This document shows positions 10,687 to 18,897 of a stretch of 64,000 nt of DNA, piece by piece. The stretch lies in the NCBI RefSeq assembly GCF_018100795.1, contig NZ_JAGJDY010000004.1:62001-126000 (forward strand), read 5' to 3'. The notes beneath the pieces are model-generated. The model was given only the letters and a program-made list of their open reading frames with translations, was not told the origin of the DNA and did no database searches. Every line of letters begins with the position of its first letter. Within the stretch, counting starts at the first letter, position 1. Position numbers and translations under genes: made by a program. This DNA comes from Alteromonas sp. MMG017 (GTDB lineage Bacteria; Pseudomonadota; Gammaproteobacteria; Enterobacterales; Alteromonadaceae).

Positions 10687-10818
10687 ACGAACAATACTTG
10701 AAAAAGGGGCTTGCACTAATAGTAAGTGTTTGCTACTAATAGATACAGCAACGACAAAGAAGCCCGCAAAGGGACCGTGCTAAACTCATTGAAACCCTGC
10801 TTCGGCAGGGTTTTTTAT
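10687..10818 (+). ncRNA. Candidate small structured RNA between nudC and hemE
   Basis: A plus-strand segment of about 130 bases lies between a promoter-like pair and a textbook intrinsic terminator, in a gap whose two flanking genes both read the other way. By eye it folds: an outer stem GGGCTT (10707-10712) with AAGCCC (10760-10765) encloses two hairpins, CACT/AGTG (10714-10717 with 10725-10728) and TTGCT/AGCAA (10730-10734 with 10747-10751). GCAC (10713-10716) could also pair with GTGC (10777-10780). The word ACTAATAG occurs twice. I do not recognise the family. The alternative is an orphan terminator. Confidence 0.4.
10795..10816 (+). terminator. Intrinsic terminator, plus strand
   Basis: CCCTGC, loop TTCG, GCAGGG, then six T. 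The U-tract is only on the plus strand: on the minus strand the hairpin is followed by TTTCAATG. It is therefore better as the end of a plus-strand transcript than as the nudC terminator, though it directly abuts the nudC stop. Confidence 0.85.
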
Positions 10819-11663
10819 TTGTCTTCTAATTGCGACAGTGTTTTGGCAATGAGTTGGCCTGCAATAGAGAATGGCGGTGGAATGGTTGGCAATGCATCAA
10901 CACTAAACCACTGTGCATCATCAATTTCATTTTCCTGACACCGAATTTCACCACTCTCATACTCAGCAATAAATCCAACCATTATAGAATGCGGGAATGG
11001 CCATGGCTGGCTATCGATGTAACGTAAGTTCTTAACTTTTACCCCCACCTCTTCGAATACCTCCCTGTGAACGGCTTCTTCTAAACTTTCACCGCTTTCT
11101 ACAAAACCAGCAAGGGTTGAATACATATTCGCTTCTTTGTGCCTAACGCCTTTTGCCAATAGCAATTTTTCATTATTGTGTATTGAAACAATGATGCATG
11201 GTGATACACGAGGGTAACTTCTGTGATGGCAGCGATGGCAATGCACGGCCATTTCCCAATTCACTCTTTCGGTATGTGAACCACATTGACCACAAAACTG
11301 ATGCGTTCTTAAAAAATGGACATACTGCCACGCCCGACCGATGACTGAAAAACCGATATCTTGTTGCTCAAACAATAATTGTCGTAGTGACACCGACTCC
11401 CATTGTTCGTCTTCTATGGTTTCAGCACCAAGGTCGACAACAAAGACAGGTTCATTTTTCTGAGCTGACTCATGTAATGGAGGGAGTTGATGAATCTCTT
11501 CGCGATAGTTTTCAAGAAAGGTAAATTCATTGATATGCGCTAAAGGAACGTTTATTTCGCCTTTACGAATGACAATGCGCCCCTTGGAAAAAATGATCCA
11601 TTGCCCAATCTCAGTCTCGATTTCACTATCGCTGCGCTTTATCATCATAAAACTGTCATCCAA
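10815..11663 (-). CDS. nudC: NAD+ diphosphatase / RNA deNADding Nudix hydrolase NudC
   Basis: Hydrolyses NAD(H) to NMN(H) and AMP and removes NAD caps from RNA. It has 282 residues (E. coli 257). A zinc ribbon (CGQCG, then CHRC about 15 residues later) precedes the Nudix domain. The Nudix box is complete (G-x5-E-x7-REVFEEVGV, about residues 189-211), and the NudC-specific SQPWPFPHS motif follows. The first 100 residues form the usual degenerate N-terminal domain. It is divergent from rsd with 156 bases between starts, as in E. coli where rsd, nudC and hemE are neighbours. Confidence 0.95.
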   Translation of the reverse strand: MDDSFMMIKRSDSEIETEIGQWIIFSKGRIVIRKGEINVPLAHINEFTFLENYREEIHQLPPLHESAQKNEPVFVVDLGAETIEDEQWESVSLRQLLFEQQDIGFSVIGRAWQYVHFLRTHQFCGQCGSHTERVNWEMAVHCHRCHHRSYPRVSPCIIVSIHNNEKLLLAKGVRHKEANMYSTLAGFVESGESLEEAVHREVFEEVGVKVKNLRYIDSQPWPFPHSIMVGFIAEYESGEIRCQENEIDDAQWFSVDALPTIPPPFSIAGQLIAKTLSQLEDK

Positions 11664-11819
11664 CCATTAAAGATATACAAGGTAAGATAACATATATTTA
11701 ATTGCGACAACGAAGTGGGTTCAATTTGTGTCGTATAGGCTGAGTGTTATACTAGGTTAAAATGCTGGTAAATAGCAGGTGCTGAATTAATAAAAAGCGC
11801 TGATTGAAAGGATCATGAA

Positions 11820-12266
11820 ATGTTACAGCAGTTAGAGAAGGTAAAAGTAAAATGGGGCGGCAAAAGTGACACTGTCGATAATTGGCTGTTAGCCAGACAG
11901 TCACTGCTGGTGTCCTATTGCCATTTAGCCGGTTTAGACCAGCAAGGCGAGTCATTGCCTGAAGCAAATGACATCGCTAATTTTTGTGAAAACCTAATGG
12001 ATTACCTTTCCGCTGGGCACTTTGAAGTCTTTGATATGTTGGTTGACGATGAAGCAGAAGGAAAAGCGTTAAAACAGCGTCTTTACCCAAAACTTACGCA
12101 AACCACTGACTCAGCCCTACAATTTAATGATAAATTCGCAGAGGCACTTACTATTGAACAAGCGGCTGTTTTTGACAGTGAACTTGCGAATATTGGTGAA
12201 ACTCTTGAAGAGCGCTTTGCTTTAGAGGACCAATTAATTGCACATATGTACGCCAGCGTAGAGTAA
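11820..12266 (+). CDS. rsd: Anti-sigma-70 factor Rsd/AlgQ family
   Basis: Rsd binds region 4 of the housekeeping sigma factor in stationary phase and favours alternative sigma factors. The 148-residue protein has the family pattern: DNWLLARQSLLVSYCHLAG near the N-terminus, FCENLMDYLSAGHFEVF (E. coli FCQSLVDYLSAGHFSIY) and a C-terminal IGETLEERFALEDQLI close to E. coli IGEALEARFVLEDKLI. The start follows AAAGGA by 7 bases. The position beside nudC and hemE matches E. coli. Confidence 0.92.
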   Translation: MLQQLEKVKVKWGGKSDTVDNWLLARQSLLVSYCHLAGLDQQGESLPEANDIANFCENLMDYLSAGHFEVFDMLVDDEAEGKALKQRLYPKLTQTTDSALQFNDKFAEALTIEQAAVFDSELANIGETLEERFALEDQLIAHMYASVE

Positions 12267-12340
12267 ATAAAGCGGGTAAACATCTGTCATTAATGACGTC
12301 ATTACCAATATAATTAGTAAAATAGCCACGGTAGCAATAA

Positions 12341-12814
12341 ATGAATAAAGCCACGCTTATCCACAAGGCTCGCGCATACTGCGAACAAAGAGGTGCTAGA
12401 TTTACCCCTCTTAGAGAGAAAGTGTACGAAATATTAGTCGCAAAGCACGGTCCAATGGGGGCCTACGATTTGCTAGATGCGCTAAAAGAGACTGAGTCCG
12501 GTGCAAAACCTGCCACCGTTTACCGAGCCCTCGATTTTTTACTCGATTTCGGTTTTATTCATCGTCTTGAGTCGACCAATGCATTCGTAGCCTGTTATCA
12601 TTTTGGTTGCAACCACCCTGTTCAGTTCCTTATTTGCGACAGTTGTGGTGACGTTGCAGAGATACAGTCTGAAGGTTTGAAAGAAACATTAGATAGTCAG
12701 GCAGAGGCCAACGGCTTCAAAGTGTCTAAACAAACAATAGAAGCGCATGGTCTTTGTGCTGATTGTCAACAAACGGAAAATACCGTTGCAAAGGAGCACT
12801 CCCATGAATGCTGA
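12341..12814 (+). CDS. zur: Zinc uptake regulator Zur (Fur family)
   Basis: Zinc-dependent repressor of zinc uptake genes. It has 157 residues: a winged-helix N-terminal part (RFTPLREKVYEIL, then the KPATVYRALDFLLDFGFIHR recognition region) and a metal-binding C-terminal domain with the CDSCGD and CADC structural-zinc cysteine pairs. Cys/His in FVACYHFGCNHP fit the regulatory zinc site of Zur rather than Fur. The His- and Cys-containing tail ends HSHEC. The last 11 bases overlap the next gene, which suggests coupled translation. I did not find a convincing Zur box nearby. Confidence 0.9.
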   Translation: MNKATLIHKARAYCEQRGARFTPLREKVYEILVAKHGPMGAYDLLDALKETESGAKPATVYRALDFLLDFGFIHRLESTNAFVACYHFGCNHPVQFLICDSCGDVAEIQSEGLKETLDSQAEANGFKVSKQTIEAHGLCADCQQTENTVAKEHSHEC

Positions 12815-13268
12815 ATTCGTTAATCCGTTTATCTCTGGTTTACTTAATGTATTAGAGACCATGGCGCAAACCAAACTTACTCCGGGTAAACCCAAACGCA
12901 AGCAAGGCGATGTAGCTAAAGGCGATGTGTCTGGGTTAATCGGTATGGTTGGCCCAAGTGTACGCGGCTCTATGTCGATTACCTTTGAAGAATCACTTGC
13001 CCTTACCATTATGGAACGCATGGTTGGAGAGCGCCCTGAAAAACTTGATGCGGAAGTTGGGGATATGGTTGGCGAAGTCACTAATATGATATGCGGAGCG
13101 GCAAAACGCGACCTTGCAGAGCGTGGGTTTGAATTTGGAATGGCGACACCTATTGTTGTGTCTGGTAAGCAGCATACCATCAGCCATCAGGTCAGCGGCG
13201 CGAAAATCATTCTTCCGTTTATGTGTGATGAAGGATTGGCGCATTTAGAGATCTGCTTTGACAAATAA
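12804..13268 (+). CDS. CheX-like chemotaxis phosphatase / CheC-type domain protein
   Basis: This 154-residue protein matches the CheX family, which dephosphorylates CheY-P, or domains of that fold. The pattern is an N-terminal [20 protein letters not shown] helix, the [16 protein letters not shown] strand region, then [18 protein letters not shown] with the E-x2-N dephosphorylation motif. The start at 12804 was chosen over the upstream ATG because it follows AAAGGAG by 7 bases; it overlaps zur by 11 bases. No other chemotaxis gene is adjacent, so this is a stand-alone CheX between a metal regulator and yjbQ. The phosphatase role is inferred from the motif. Confidence 0.82.
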   Translation: MNAEFVNPFISGLLNVLETMAQTKLTPGKPKRKQGDVAKGDVSGLIGMVGPSVRGSMSITFEESLALTIMERMVGERPEKLDAEVGDMVGEVTNMICGAAKRDLAERGFEFGMATPIVVSGKQHTISHQVSGAKIILPFMCDEGLAHLEICFDK

Positions 13269-13704
13269 TTCCTGGTACTCTGAAAAAATTACACTACCTG
13301 AATTTCCTCGTGGCTTTCATATAGTAACAGAGTATATAATTAGCGCTTTACCCATGCTGCAAAATATTGAGGTAGGTCTTCTTCATTTATGGCTCCAACA
13401 CACCAGTGCTAGCCTTACAATAAATGAAAATGCAGATCCGACGGTTAGGTCGGATATGGAGGCCTTCTTTAACTATAGTGTAAAAGAAAACTTGCCCTTT
13501 TTCCGGCATACTTACGAAGGTAGTGATGATATGCCGGCTCACTTGAAATCAAGTCTGCTGGGGTGTCAGGTTTCAATACCGGTGGAGAAAGGGAGGCTAC
13601 AACTTGGTACTTGGCAGGGCATCATGCTAGGCGAGCACCGAGATATTGGCGGCCAACGAACGATTATTGCCACATTACAAGGGCTAGCGACATCGCCCAT
13701 ATAA
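13258..13704 (+). CDS. yjbQ: YjbQ family protein (UPF0047)
   Basis: Conserved small protein; some members have weak thiamin-phosphate synthase activity, but the physiological role is unsettled. The 148 residues include the family hallmarks [43 protein letters not shown], and [13 protein letters not shown] with the conserved His residues. The only in-frame start upstream of the conserved core is a TTG at 13258, which overlaps the CheX-like gene by 11 bases, so translation is probably coupled. zur, the CheX-like gene and yjbQ thus form a tightly packed three-gene unit. Confidence 0.9.
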   Translation: MTNNSWYSEKITLPEFPRGFHIVTEYIISALPMLQNIEVGLLHLWLQHTSASLTINENADPTVRSDMEAFFNYSVKENLPFFRHTYEGSDDMPAHLKSSLLGCQVSIPVEKGRLQLGTWQGIMLGEHRDIGGQRTIIATLQGLATSPI

Positions 13705-13794
13705 CAAAATGGCATATTAATTGCTTAGAACAACTAAGCACAAGCTAGAATTATCATAAATCGATAATCACTCAACGTTTAACAGGATGTGACT

Positions 13795-14976
13795 ATGAAA
13801 AAACACTTTAAATTAGCGGCACTTTCGCTTGCCGTACTTTCATCAACTACCTTTGCACAAGATTCTTCTGAGCCAGAGTATAAAAACTGGTTTGGTATTT
13901 CTGGCCTTTATTACAACACTGACGTTGAACGTCCTACTACTGAAGTACTAGATGACGGCCAAGGCGTATCATTCGAGTACGGTTTTCGCTTCACTCAAAG
14001 CTGGGCAGCACGTGTTGAATTTACTGCTCTAGAACTAGACTACGTTGGTGGTTCTAGCGATGATGGCGAAATGGTAGGTGTTGATGCACTTTACTTCATG
14101 CCTAACGATGCATGGTACTTATTCGGTGGTGTTAAACGTCAATCAGTAGGCGAATCTACCACACTAGGTAACATCGGTATTGGTAAACACTGGGATATCT
14201 CTGAGTCTGTTAAGATTGTTACAGAGATTGCTACTTACCATGACTTTGGTGAAGACTATAACGATTACAGCGTAAAAGTTGGTTTAGCGATTCCTTTCGG
14301 TAAATCTACTCCGTCTGCGCCTAAAGATGCTGACAACGATGGCGTAATCGACAGCCGTGACCAGTGTCCTATGACTCCAGCTGGTGTTCGTGTTGATGCA
14401 ACTGGTTGTAGCGTTGATAACGACAACGATGGCGTGCTTAACAGTGTAGACCAGTGTCCTAACACTCCAGCAGGTACTGTTGTTGATGCTAAAGGTTGTG
14501 CACTTAAAGATGCTGACAACGATGGCGTTGTAGATTCAAAAGACATGTGCCCAGACACAGCTGCTGGCGTTAAAGTTGACGCTAAAGGTTGTACAGTATT
14601 TGACGAAGAAACAGTAGAAATTACACTACGCGTTCTTTTCGACAATGAAAGCTCTGTTGTTAAAGCACCTCGTGACCCAGAAATCTCTGAATTTGCTGAG
14701 TTCATGAAACAGTACACTAACACTACTGCGGTAATTGAAGGTCACACTTCTGCACCAGGTTCTGAAGCATACAACATGGATCTTTCAGAAGACCGTGCTG
14801 CATCTTTCAAAGAAGTAATGGTAGACATGTACGATATCGACGCTAGCCGTTTAGAAACTGTTGGTTACGGTGAGACTCGTTTACTAGATACAGCTAAAAA
14901 TGCCGAAGCACATCGTGTTAACCGTCGCATCTCTGTGACTGTTAAAGATACTGTCAAGGTTCCTGAAGAGAAGTAA
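13795..14976 (+). CDS. OmpA-family outer membrane protein with TSP3-type calcium repeats
   Basis: Outer membrane barrel joined to a peptidoglycan-binding domain. The signal peptide is about residues 1-21 (ends TTFA). Residues 22-175 are rich in alternating aromatic strands (barrel). Residues 178-266 hold three Asp-rich thrombospondin type 3-like repeats (DADNDGV, then DQCP and GC). The OmpA C-terminal domain follows (VEITLRVLFDNESSVV, with the peptidoglycan-contact pattern near EGHTSAPGSEAYNMDLSEDRA). A GTG at 13789 is possible, but the ATG at 13795 follows AGGA at normal spacing. It is probably abundant: strong codon bias, and a terminator follows. Confidence 0.93.
   Translation: MKKHFKLAALSLAVLSSTTFAQDSSEPEYKNWFGISGLYYNTDVERPTTEVLDDGQGVSFEYGFRFTQSWAARVEFTALELDYVGGSSDDGEMVGVDALYFMPNDAWYLFGGVKRQSVGESTTLGNIGIGKHWDISESVKIVTEIATYHDFGEDYNDYSVKVGLAIPFGKSTPSAPKDADNDGVIDSRDQCPMTPAGVRVDATGCSVDNDNDGVLNSVDQCPNTPAGTVVDAKGCALKDADNDGVVDSKDMCPDTAAGVKVDAKGCTVFDEETVEITLRVLFDNESSVVKAPRDPEISEFAEFMKQYTNTTAVIEGHTSAPGSEAYNMDLSEDRAASFKEVMVDMYDIDASRLETVGYGETRLLDTAKNAEAHRVNRRISVTVKDTVKVPEEK
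14326..14592 (+). repeat. Three tandem TSP3-like coding repeats in the OmpA-type gene
   Basis: Three units of about 28-31 codons, each with D-x-D-N-D-G-V then D-x-C-P and a final G-C. The DNA words GACAACGATGGCGT and GTTGATGC recur, which points to duplication. The repeats encode a calcium-binding linker between barrel and periplasmic domain. Confidence 0.85.
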
Positions 14977-14991
14977 GCTTCCCTCAGACAC

Positions 14992-15020
14992 AAAAAAGGC
15001 GCCTAATTGGCGCCTTTTTT
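14992..15020. terminator. Bidirectional intrinsic terminator between ompA-like gene and dnaB
   Basis: AAGGCGCC and GGCGCCTT pair around a TAATT loop, with an A-run before and a T-run after, so it can work on both strands. It lies 15 bases after the ompA-like stop and about 70 bases past the dnaB stop. Confidence 0.93.
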
Positions 15021-15090
15021 ATTGCTCATTTCTGCTCATTCCAACAATTCACCTTATCGCTATGCATCGATAGCAAACGTTTCTACTAGG

Positions 15091-16476
15091 TTAATATTCG
15101 TCAGGCATTGCTGGACCAGCATAATTGTCAAAACGAGAGAACTGGCCTTGGAAGGTAAGACGGCTGGTTCCAATAGGACCATTACGTTGTTTACCAATAA
15201 TAATCTCTGCTACGCCCTTCTCTTCACTGTTCTCGTGATAAACCTCATCACGGTAGATAAACATAATAAGGTCGGCATCCTGCTCGATAGAGCCCGATTC
15301 ACGCAAGTCTGAGTTTACTGGCCGTTTATCGGCCCGTTGCTCTAGGCTTCGGTTAAGCTGCGATAGGGCTACCACTGGCACTTCCAACTCTTTTGCTAAT
15401 GCTTTAAGTGAGCGGGAAATTTCAGCAATTTCTAAGGTTCTGTTATCACTTAATGAAGGTACGCGCATAAGTTGAAGGTAATCAATCATGATCAAGCTTA
15501 TTCCACCACGTTCACGAGCGAGTTTACGCGCTCGGCTTCTCACATCCATGGGGGTAAGGCCAGATGAATCATCAACAAATAATCTGTCTTTGTCTTTCAA
15601 CATCGCCATGGTGTTAGAAATGCGTGCCCAATCTTCGTCATCCAACTGAGCGGTACGAATTTTGGTTTGATCCACTCGGCTAAGTGATGCCAGCATACGC
15701 ATCATGATTTGTTCAGAAGGCATCTCTAAACTAAACACTAATACCGGCTTTTCCTCAGACATCATGGCATTTTCAACCAAGTTCATCGCAAAGGTGGTTT
15801 TACCCATTGAAGGACGAGCAGCAACAATAATTAAGTCTGAAGGCTGCAAACCACTGGTCTTTTTATCTAAGTCGGTGAAGCCGGTAGTGACACCCGTCAC
15901 TTCTTTATTGGTCTTAACCAACACTTCAAGACGGTCGATGGTTTTACCCAGTACCGCTTCTACATCGCGAGGACCTTCATTTTCACCGGTGCGGCGTTCT
16001 GCAATTTCAAATACTTTGCTTTCGGCTAAGTCGAGAATGTCAGCGCTATCTCGACCTTCGGGGTTATATCCGACTTCCGCGATTTCATGAGCCACACCAA
16101 TAAGCTCACGTGTAATTGCACGTTCACTGATAATTTGTGCATATGACACCACGTTCGCAGAACTTGGTGTATTTTTAGCGAGTTCACCGAGATAAGCAAA
16201 GCCACCTGCATTTTCAAGTTCATCGTGCTTTTCAAGCTCTTCCGATACAGTAATAAGGTCGACTGGCGCGCTTCTATTTAACAAACGAGTAATGGCGCTA
16301 TAAATGGTTTGATGCGAGCGGTTATAAAAGTCGGTATCAGTAACGAGTTCCGCTACTTTGTCCCAACTTTCTGGATCTATAAGCATACTGCCAAGAACAG
16401 ACTGTTCGGCCTCAATACTATGAGGAGGAACTTTCAACTTCTCTACATTATTATCGCCTTTTGGAGGGGATACCAC
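15091..16476 (-). CDS. dnaB: Replicative DNA helicase DnaB
   Basis: Hexameric 5'-3' helicase of the replication fork. It has 461 residues (E. coli 471). The N-terminal DnaG-interacting domain begins at PPHSIEAEQSVLGSML; the RecA-like C-terminal domain has Walker A AARPSMGKTTFAMN, Walker B with ISLIMIDYLQLM, and the SQLNRSLEQRADKRP and SGSIEQDADLIMFI motifs. No intein is present. It stands alone here, without rplI or alr beside it; the S6-S18-L9 operon is 8.5 kb away. Confidence 0.97.
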   Translation of the reverse strand: MVSPPKGDNNVEKLKVPPHSIEAEQSVLGSMLIDPESWDKVAELVTDTDFYNRSHQTIYSAITRLLNRSAPVDLITVSEELEKHDELENAGGFAYLGELAKNTPSSANVVSYAQIISERAITRELIGVAHEIAEVGYNPEGRDSADILDLAESKVFEIAERRTGENEGPRDVEAVLGKTIDRLEVLVKTNKEVTGVTTGFTDLDKKTSGLQPSDLIIVAARPSMGKTTFAMNLVENAMMSEEKPVLVFSLEMPSEQIMMRMLASLSRVDQTKIRTAQLDDEDWARISNTMAMLKDKDRLFVDDSSGLTPMDVRSRARKLARERGGISLIMIDYLQLMRVPSLSDNRTLEIAEISRSLKALAKELEVPVVALSQLNRSLEQRADKRPVNSDLRESGSIEQDADLIMFIYRDEVYHENSEEKGVAEIIIGKQRNGPIGTSRLTFQGQFSRFDNYAGPAMPDEY

Positions 16477-16574
16477 TTACACTACCTATTCTGTTTACTT
16501 GAAGCACGGCCGACTATTATGCGCTTTTGCGCATCGTTGAACAATAAAGAAGAGGATCATAAATGAAGGTTAAT

Positions 16575-17045
16575 TTAGATCGTTTTTTCAATGCGGAAAA
16601 AAGTGCCATCAAAAACGGTATAAGCAACATTGTGCTCTTGAAACAACAGCACTGAACCTAACGCCTGTGGGCCATTAGCACACGAAAGCTCGACCTGCGT
16701 AATTTTACCATCATCGAAACCTAACGCGTTGCCCTCTATTTTGAAACTAGTGGCTATTTGGTCGGAATCAATTTTTTCCTCAGTATACGTAGGAGACTCA
16801 CATGCCTGCTGATTCAGTTGTGCGCCATCTGCATGGTAAACTAACGAACTGCCTAACACATCGTTAGCTTCTGTAGCGCTGTGTGCTGAGATACCTGGCT
16901 GGTAAGCTTGGGTTACCACCCATGTACCTTCAAAAAAAGCAGGATCTTGTACTGCGCATCCTAATGTTAATACGCTGATGCTTATCGCGCCGGCTATAAG
17001 GCCGTGAAAGCGCCAAAAGCGTTTTAAATGGCTAAGAATATTCAA
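16575..17045 (-). CDS. Putative small lipoprotein, function unknown
   Basis: A 156-residue protein with a charged start, a hydrophobic segment and a lipobox LTLGC (Cys near residue 30), so it is probably a lipid-anchored envelope protein. The mature part is acidic, with a few cysteines (QQACESP, ELSCANG) that could pair. I do not recognise a family. It stands alone between dnaB (same strand, about 100 bases downstream) and a 292-base gap. Confidence 0.7.
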   Translation of the reverse strand: MNILSHLKRFWRFHGLIAGAISISVLTLGCAVQDPAFFEGTWVVTQAYQPGISAHSATEANDVLGSSLVYHADGAQLNQQACESPTYTEEKIDSDQIATSFKIEGNALGFDDGKITQVELSCANGPQALGSVLLFQEHNVAYTVFDGTFFRIEKTI

Positions 17046-17337
17046 AGCTCTTTCCCTAATTATTGATTATTTAGCGCTATTTGCGGATATCGACTTTGCT
17101 ATTTTGACGTGGGGAGAAAGGTTACGTTCACTAGCGTGGGGTAAATAGACACAAAACTGCGGCGGACAGATTAATTGCGTGTGAATTATGCGAAATATGG
17201 TGTAGCACCATGTCGCAATCGAGCGCTAACTGAATAGCAACCTGATAGCAATCTGCCCTAACTTAATCTATGTATGGGGGCGTTAGTGCTTTTTTCAAGC
17301 AAAAACGCCTATGTTTTCATTACCTCGACCCTTGCCG
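17046..17337. other. Intergenic gap with one long stem-loop
   Basis: No gene is supported in this gap. At 17279-17309 GGCGTT-AG-TGCTT, loop TTTTC, AAGCA-AA-AACGCC forms an 11-bp stem with a 2x2 internal loop, 28 bases past the stop of the leftward DUF4097 gene. No U-tract follows on the minus strand, so it may be a processing or stability hairpin rather than a classic terminator. Confidence 0.5.
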
Positions 17338-18318
17338 CTACTGCGTATCCAAGGTGATACGCCCGTTTACTGTTGAGATATCAACGTTTGCAGAACCACC
17401 ATTATTAATAAATCGTAGCCAACTGCTAGGGCCGTATTTTGGTTTTTTAACTGCATCACTACTTACGTTATTAATAATCTTGCCACCTGCATGCGTCTCA
17501 ATATCAAATTGTGCCGATACTTCAGGTTGAAGGTTAAAACGTAATTCCCCGCCTACCGAACTGGCTTTCAGTCGCCCATTTTCGTTTAAGTGCAAGCGCG
17601 CATTCGTGGTGCCATTCACAGTGGTCACACTAAGAGAATCTATTTTCTCTAAGGTTAAATCAATGCCTCCATTGACGGTTTCCACGGCTACGTCAGGGCT
17701 GGTGGTACTTAACCTTAAGTCACCATTAACGGCAAGAAACGTCACATTTTCCTTGCCGGAATGAACGGCTTCCACATCGCCATTCACCGTTTCAATATCC
17801 AGTTTTCCTTTAACATTGTTCAACGTAATGTCACCGTTTACCGATTCTACTTTAACGCGCTTTCCAATATCGGTTAATTCAACATCTCCGTTTACCACTT
17901 CAACATTAACACTTTGGACTATGTCGTTTATTTGCACATCGGCATTAACCGCGGTGTAGTTAACGTCGCTAGATTTAGGCACAAAAATAACGAGGTCATC
18001 ACCTTCATCTTTGTTTTTCCACCAGTGCTTGCCGCTACGCTCCACTTCAACATGAATAACAATAACATTGCCACGTTGCTCAAAGATAAATTCATCTGTG
18101 TTGTCACCCAGTTCACCCGTAACCTGTACTTGCGGTTTATCCCAGCCTCTAATTTCAGCGTCACCGTTAACGTGCTCTATATCAATTTTCACATTATTGG
18201 GGGCATCAAGTACGCGGTCTATTTTCTCACCTGCATGCGCAGTCAACGCCAACATTGTGCTACTTAAAAGCACTCCATGAAAAAGTACACTAGCTAAGGT
18301 TTTGCGAATGATAGTCAT
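17338..18318 (-). CDS. DUF4097-type exported beta-helix protein
   Basis: A 326-residue exported protein (signal peptide to about residue 29, ends AHAG). The body is a run of short beta repeats built on the motif V-N-G-D: I count about nine copies (HVNGDAEI, VNADVQI, VNGDVEL, VNGDITL, VNGDVEA, VNGDLRL, VNGGIDL, VNGTTNA, VNGRITL) roughly 18-25 residues apart, as in DUF4097 right-handed beta-helix proteins. The role is unknown; family members are often envelope-stress associated. It begins 12 bases after the anti-sigma gene and is clearly the third gene of the ECF sigma operon. Confidence 0.85.
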   Translation of the reverse strand: MTIIRKTLASVLFHGVLLSSTMLALTAHAGEKIDRVLDAPNNVKIDIEHVNGDAEIRGWDKPQVQVTGELGDNTDEFIFEQRGNVIVIHVEVERSGKHWWKNKDEGDDLVIFVPKSSDVNYTAVNADVQINDIVQSVNVEVVNGDVELTDIGKRVKVESVNGDITLNNVKGKLDIETVNGDVEAVHSGKENVTFLAVNGDLRLSTTSPDVAVETVNGGIDLTLEKIDSLSVTTVNGTTNARLHLNENGRLKASSVGGELRFNLQPEVSAQFDIETHAGGKIINNVSSDAVKKPKYGPSSWLRFINNGGSANVDISTVNGRITLDTQ

Positions 18319-18330
18319 AATAAAAACTCC

Positions 18331-18897
18331 TTAAATTTGTTGCCATTTGGGCGCGTGCACTCGCTCAATCAATGTGATTTGCTGTTGATATACATGTTTC
18401 AACATCTTTAATAGTGCTCGATTGTTTGGATCATCTTTTAATGCTGCTTTTATCACGCCAGCAGCATCGTCTAACTCTTTTAATTGCGCCTGCCAGTTTT
18501 CACTTAGTTCTGGCGCACTGTCGTAACTTGCTAGCAATGTACTCATCTGATCATCTTGCTGCTCACTTAGTGCATCAACTAACGCATAACCTGAAAGCTT
18601 AGGTTGCTCATCGCTCGTTTCACCACTAGTAAAAGCAGGTGAGAAAAACCAAATAACACTGACCAGCATGGCACTTGCCGCCATAGCCAACCATGGCTTG
18701 GTAGATAAGCGAGTAACAGTACTAGACCTCTCTTGCCCCTGGGGCGCGTTATGTAGCTCATTATTATCGGCACCGCTACTTTCTTGGCTGTGTAGTGACA
18801 ATTCAATACCACGCCATAAATCTCTTTCAGGCTCACGGGTTTTCGGTAGGCGTTGAATCTCAGCATCTAAGGCTTTATCAAACTTATTCATCTTCAC
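18331..18897 (-). CDS. Putative membrane anti-sigma factor
   Basis: A 188-residue protein with a cytoplasmic N-terminal part (about 1-68), one membrane segment (WLAMAASAMLVSVIWFF, near 70-86) and a periplasmic C-terminal part with a predicted helical stretch. This is the layout of anti-sigma factors that hold an ECF sigma factor until a signal arrives. The N-terminus (FDKALDAEIQRLPKTREPERDLWRGIE) has no obvious zinc-binding HxxxCxxC motif, so it is not a ZAS-type. It overlaps the sigma gene by 14 bases, which supports the pairing. Function inferred from topology and context. Confidence 0.75.
   Translation of the reverse strand: MKMNKFDKALDAEIQRLPKTREPERDLWRGIELSLHSQESSGADNNELHNAPQGQERSSTVTRLSTKPWLAMAASAMLVSVIWFFSPAFTSGETSDEQPKLSGYALVDALSEQQDDQMSTLLASYDSAPELSENWQAQLKELDDAAGVIKAALKDDPNNRALLKMLKHVYQQQITLIERVHAPKWQQI

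Noticed and set aside
10687..10800. Cyclic di-GMP (GEMM) riboswitch, suggested by CGCAAAG followed by CTAAAC and CATTG
   Set aside because: The 5' part of the motif and the tetraloop stem are missing, and no plus-strand gene follows.
14265..14723. Long minus-strand open frame inside the OmpA-type gene
   Set aside because: It is the shadow of the repetitive, strongly biased codons of the porin; no start signal or family likeness.
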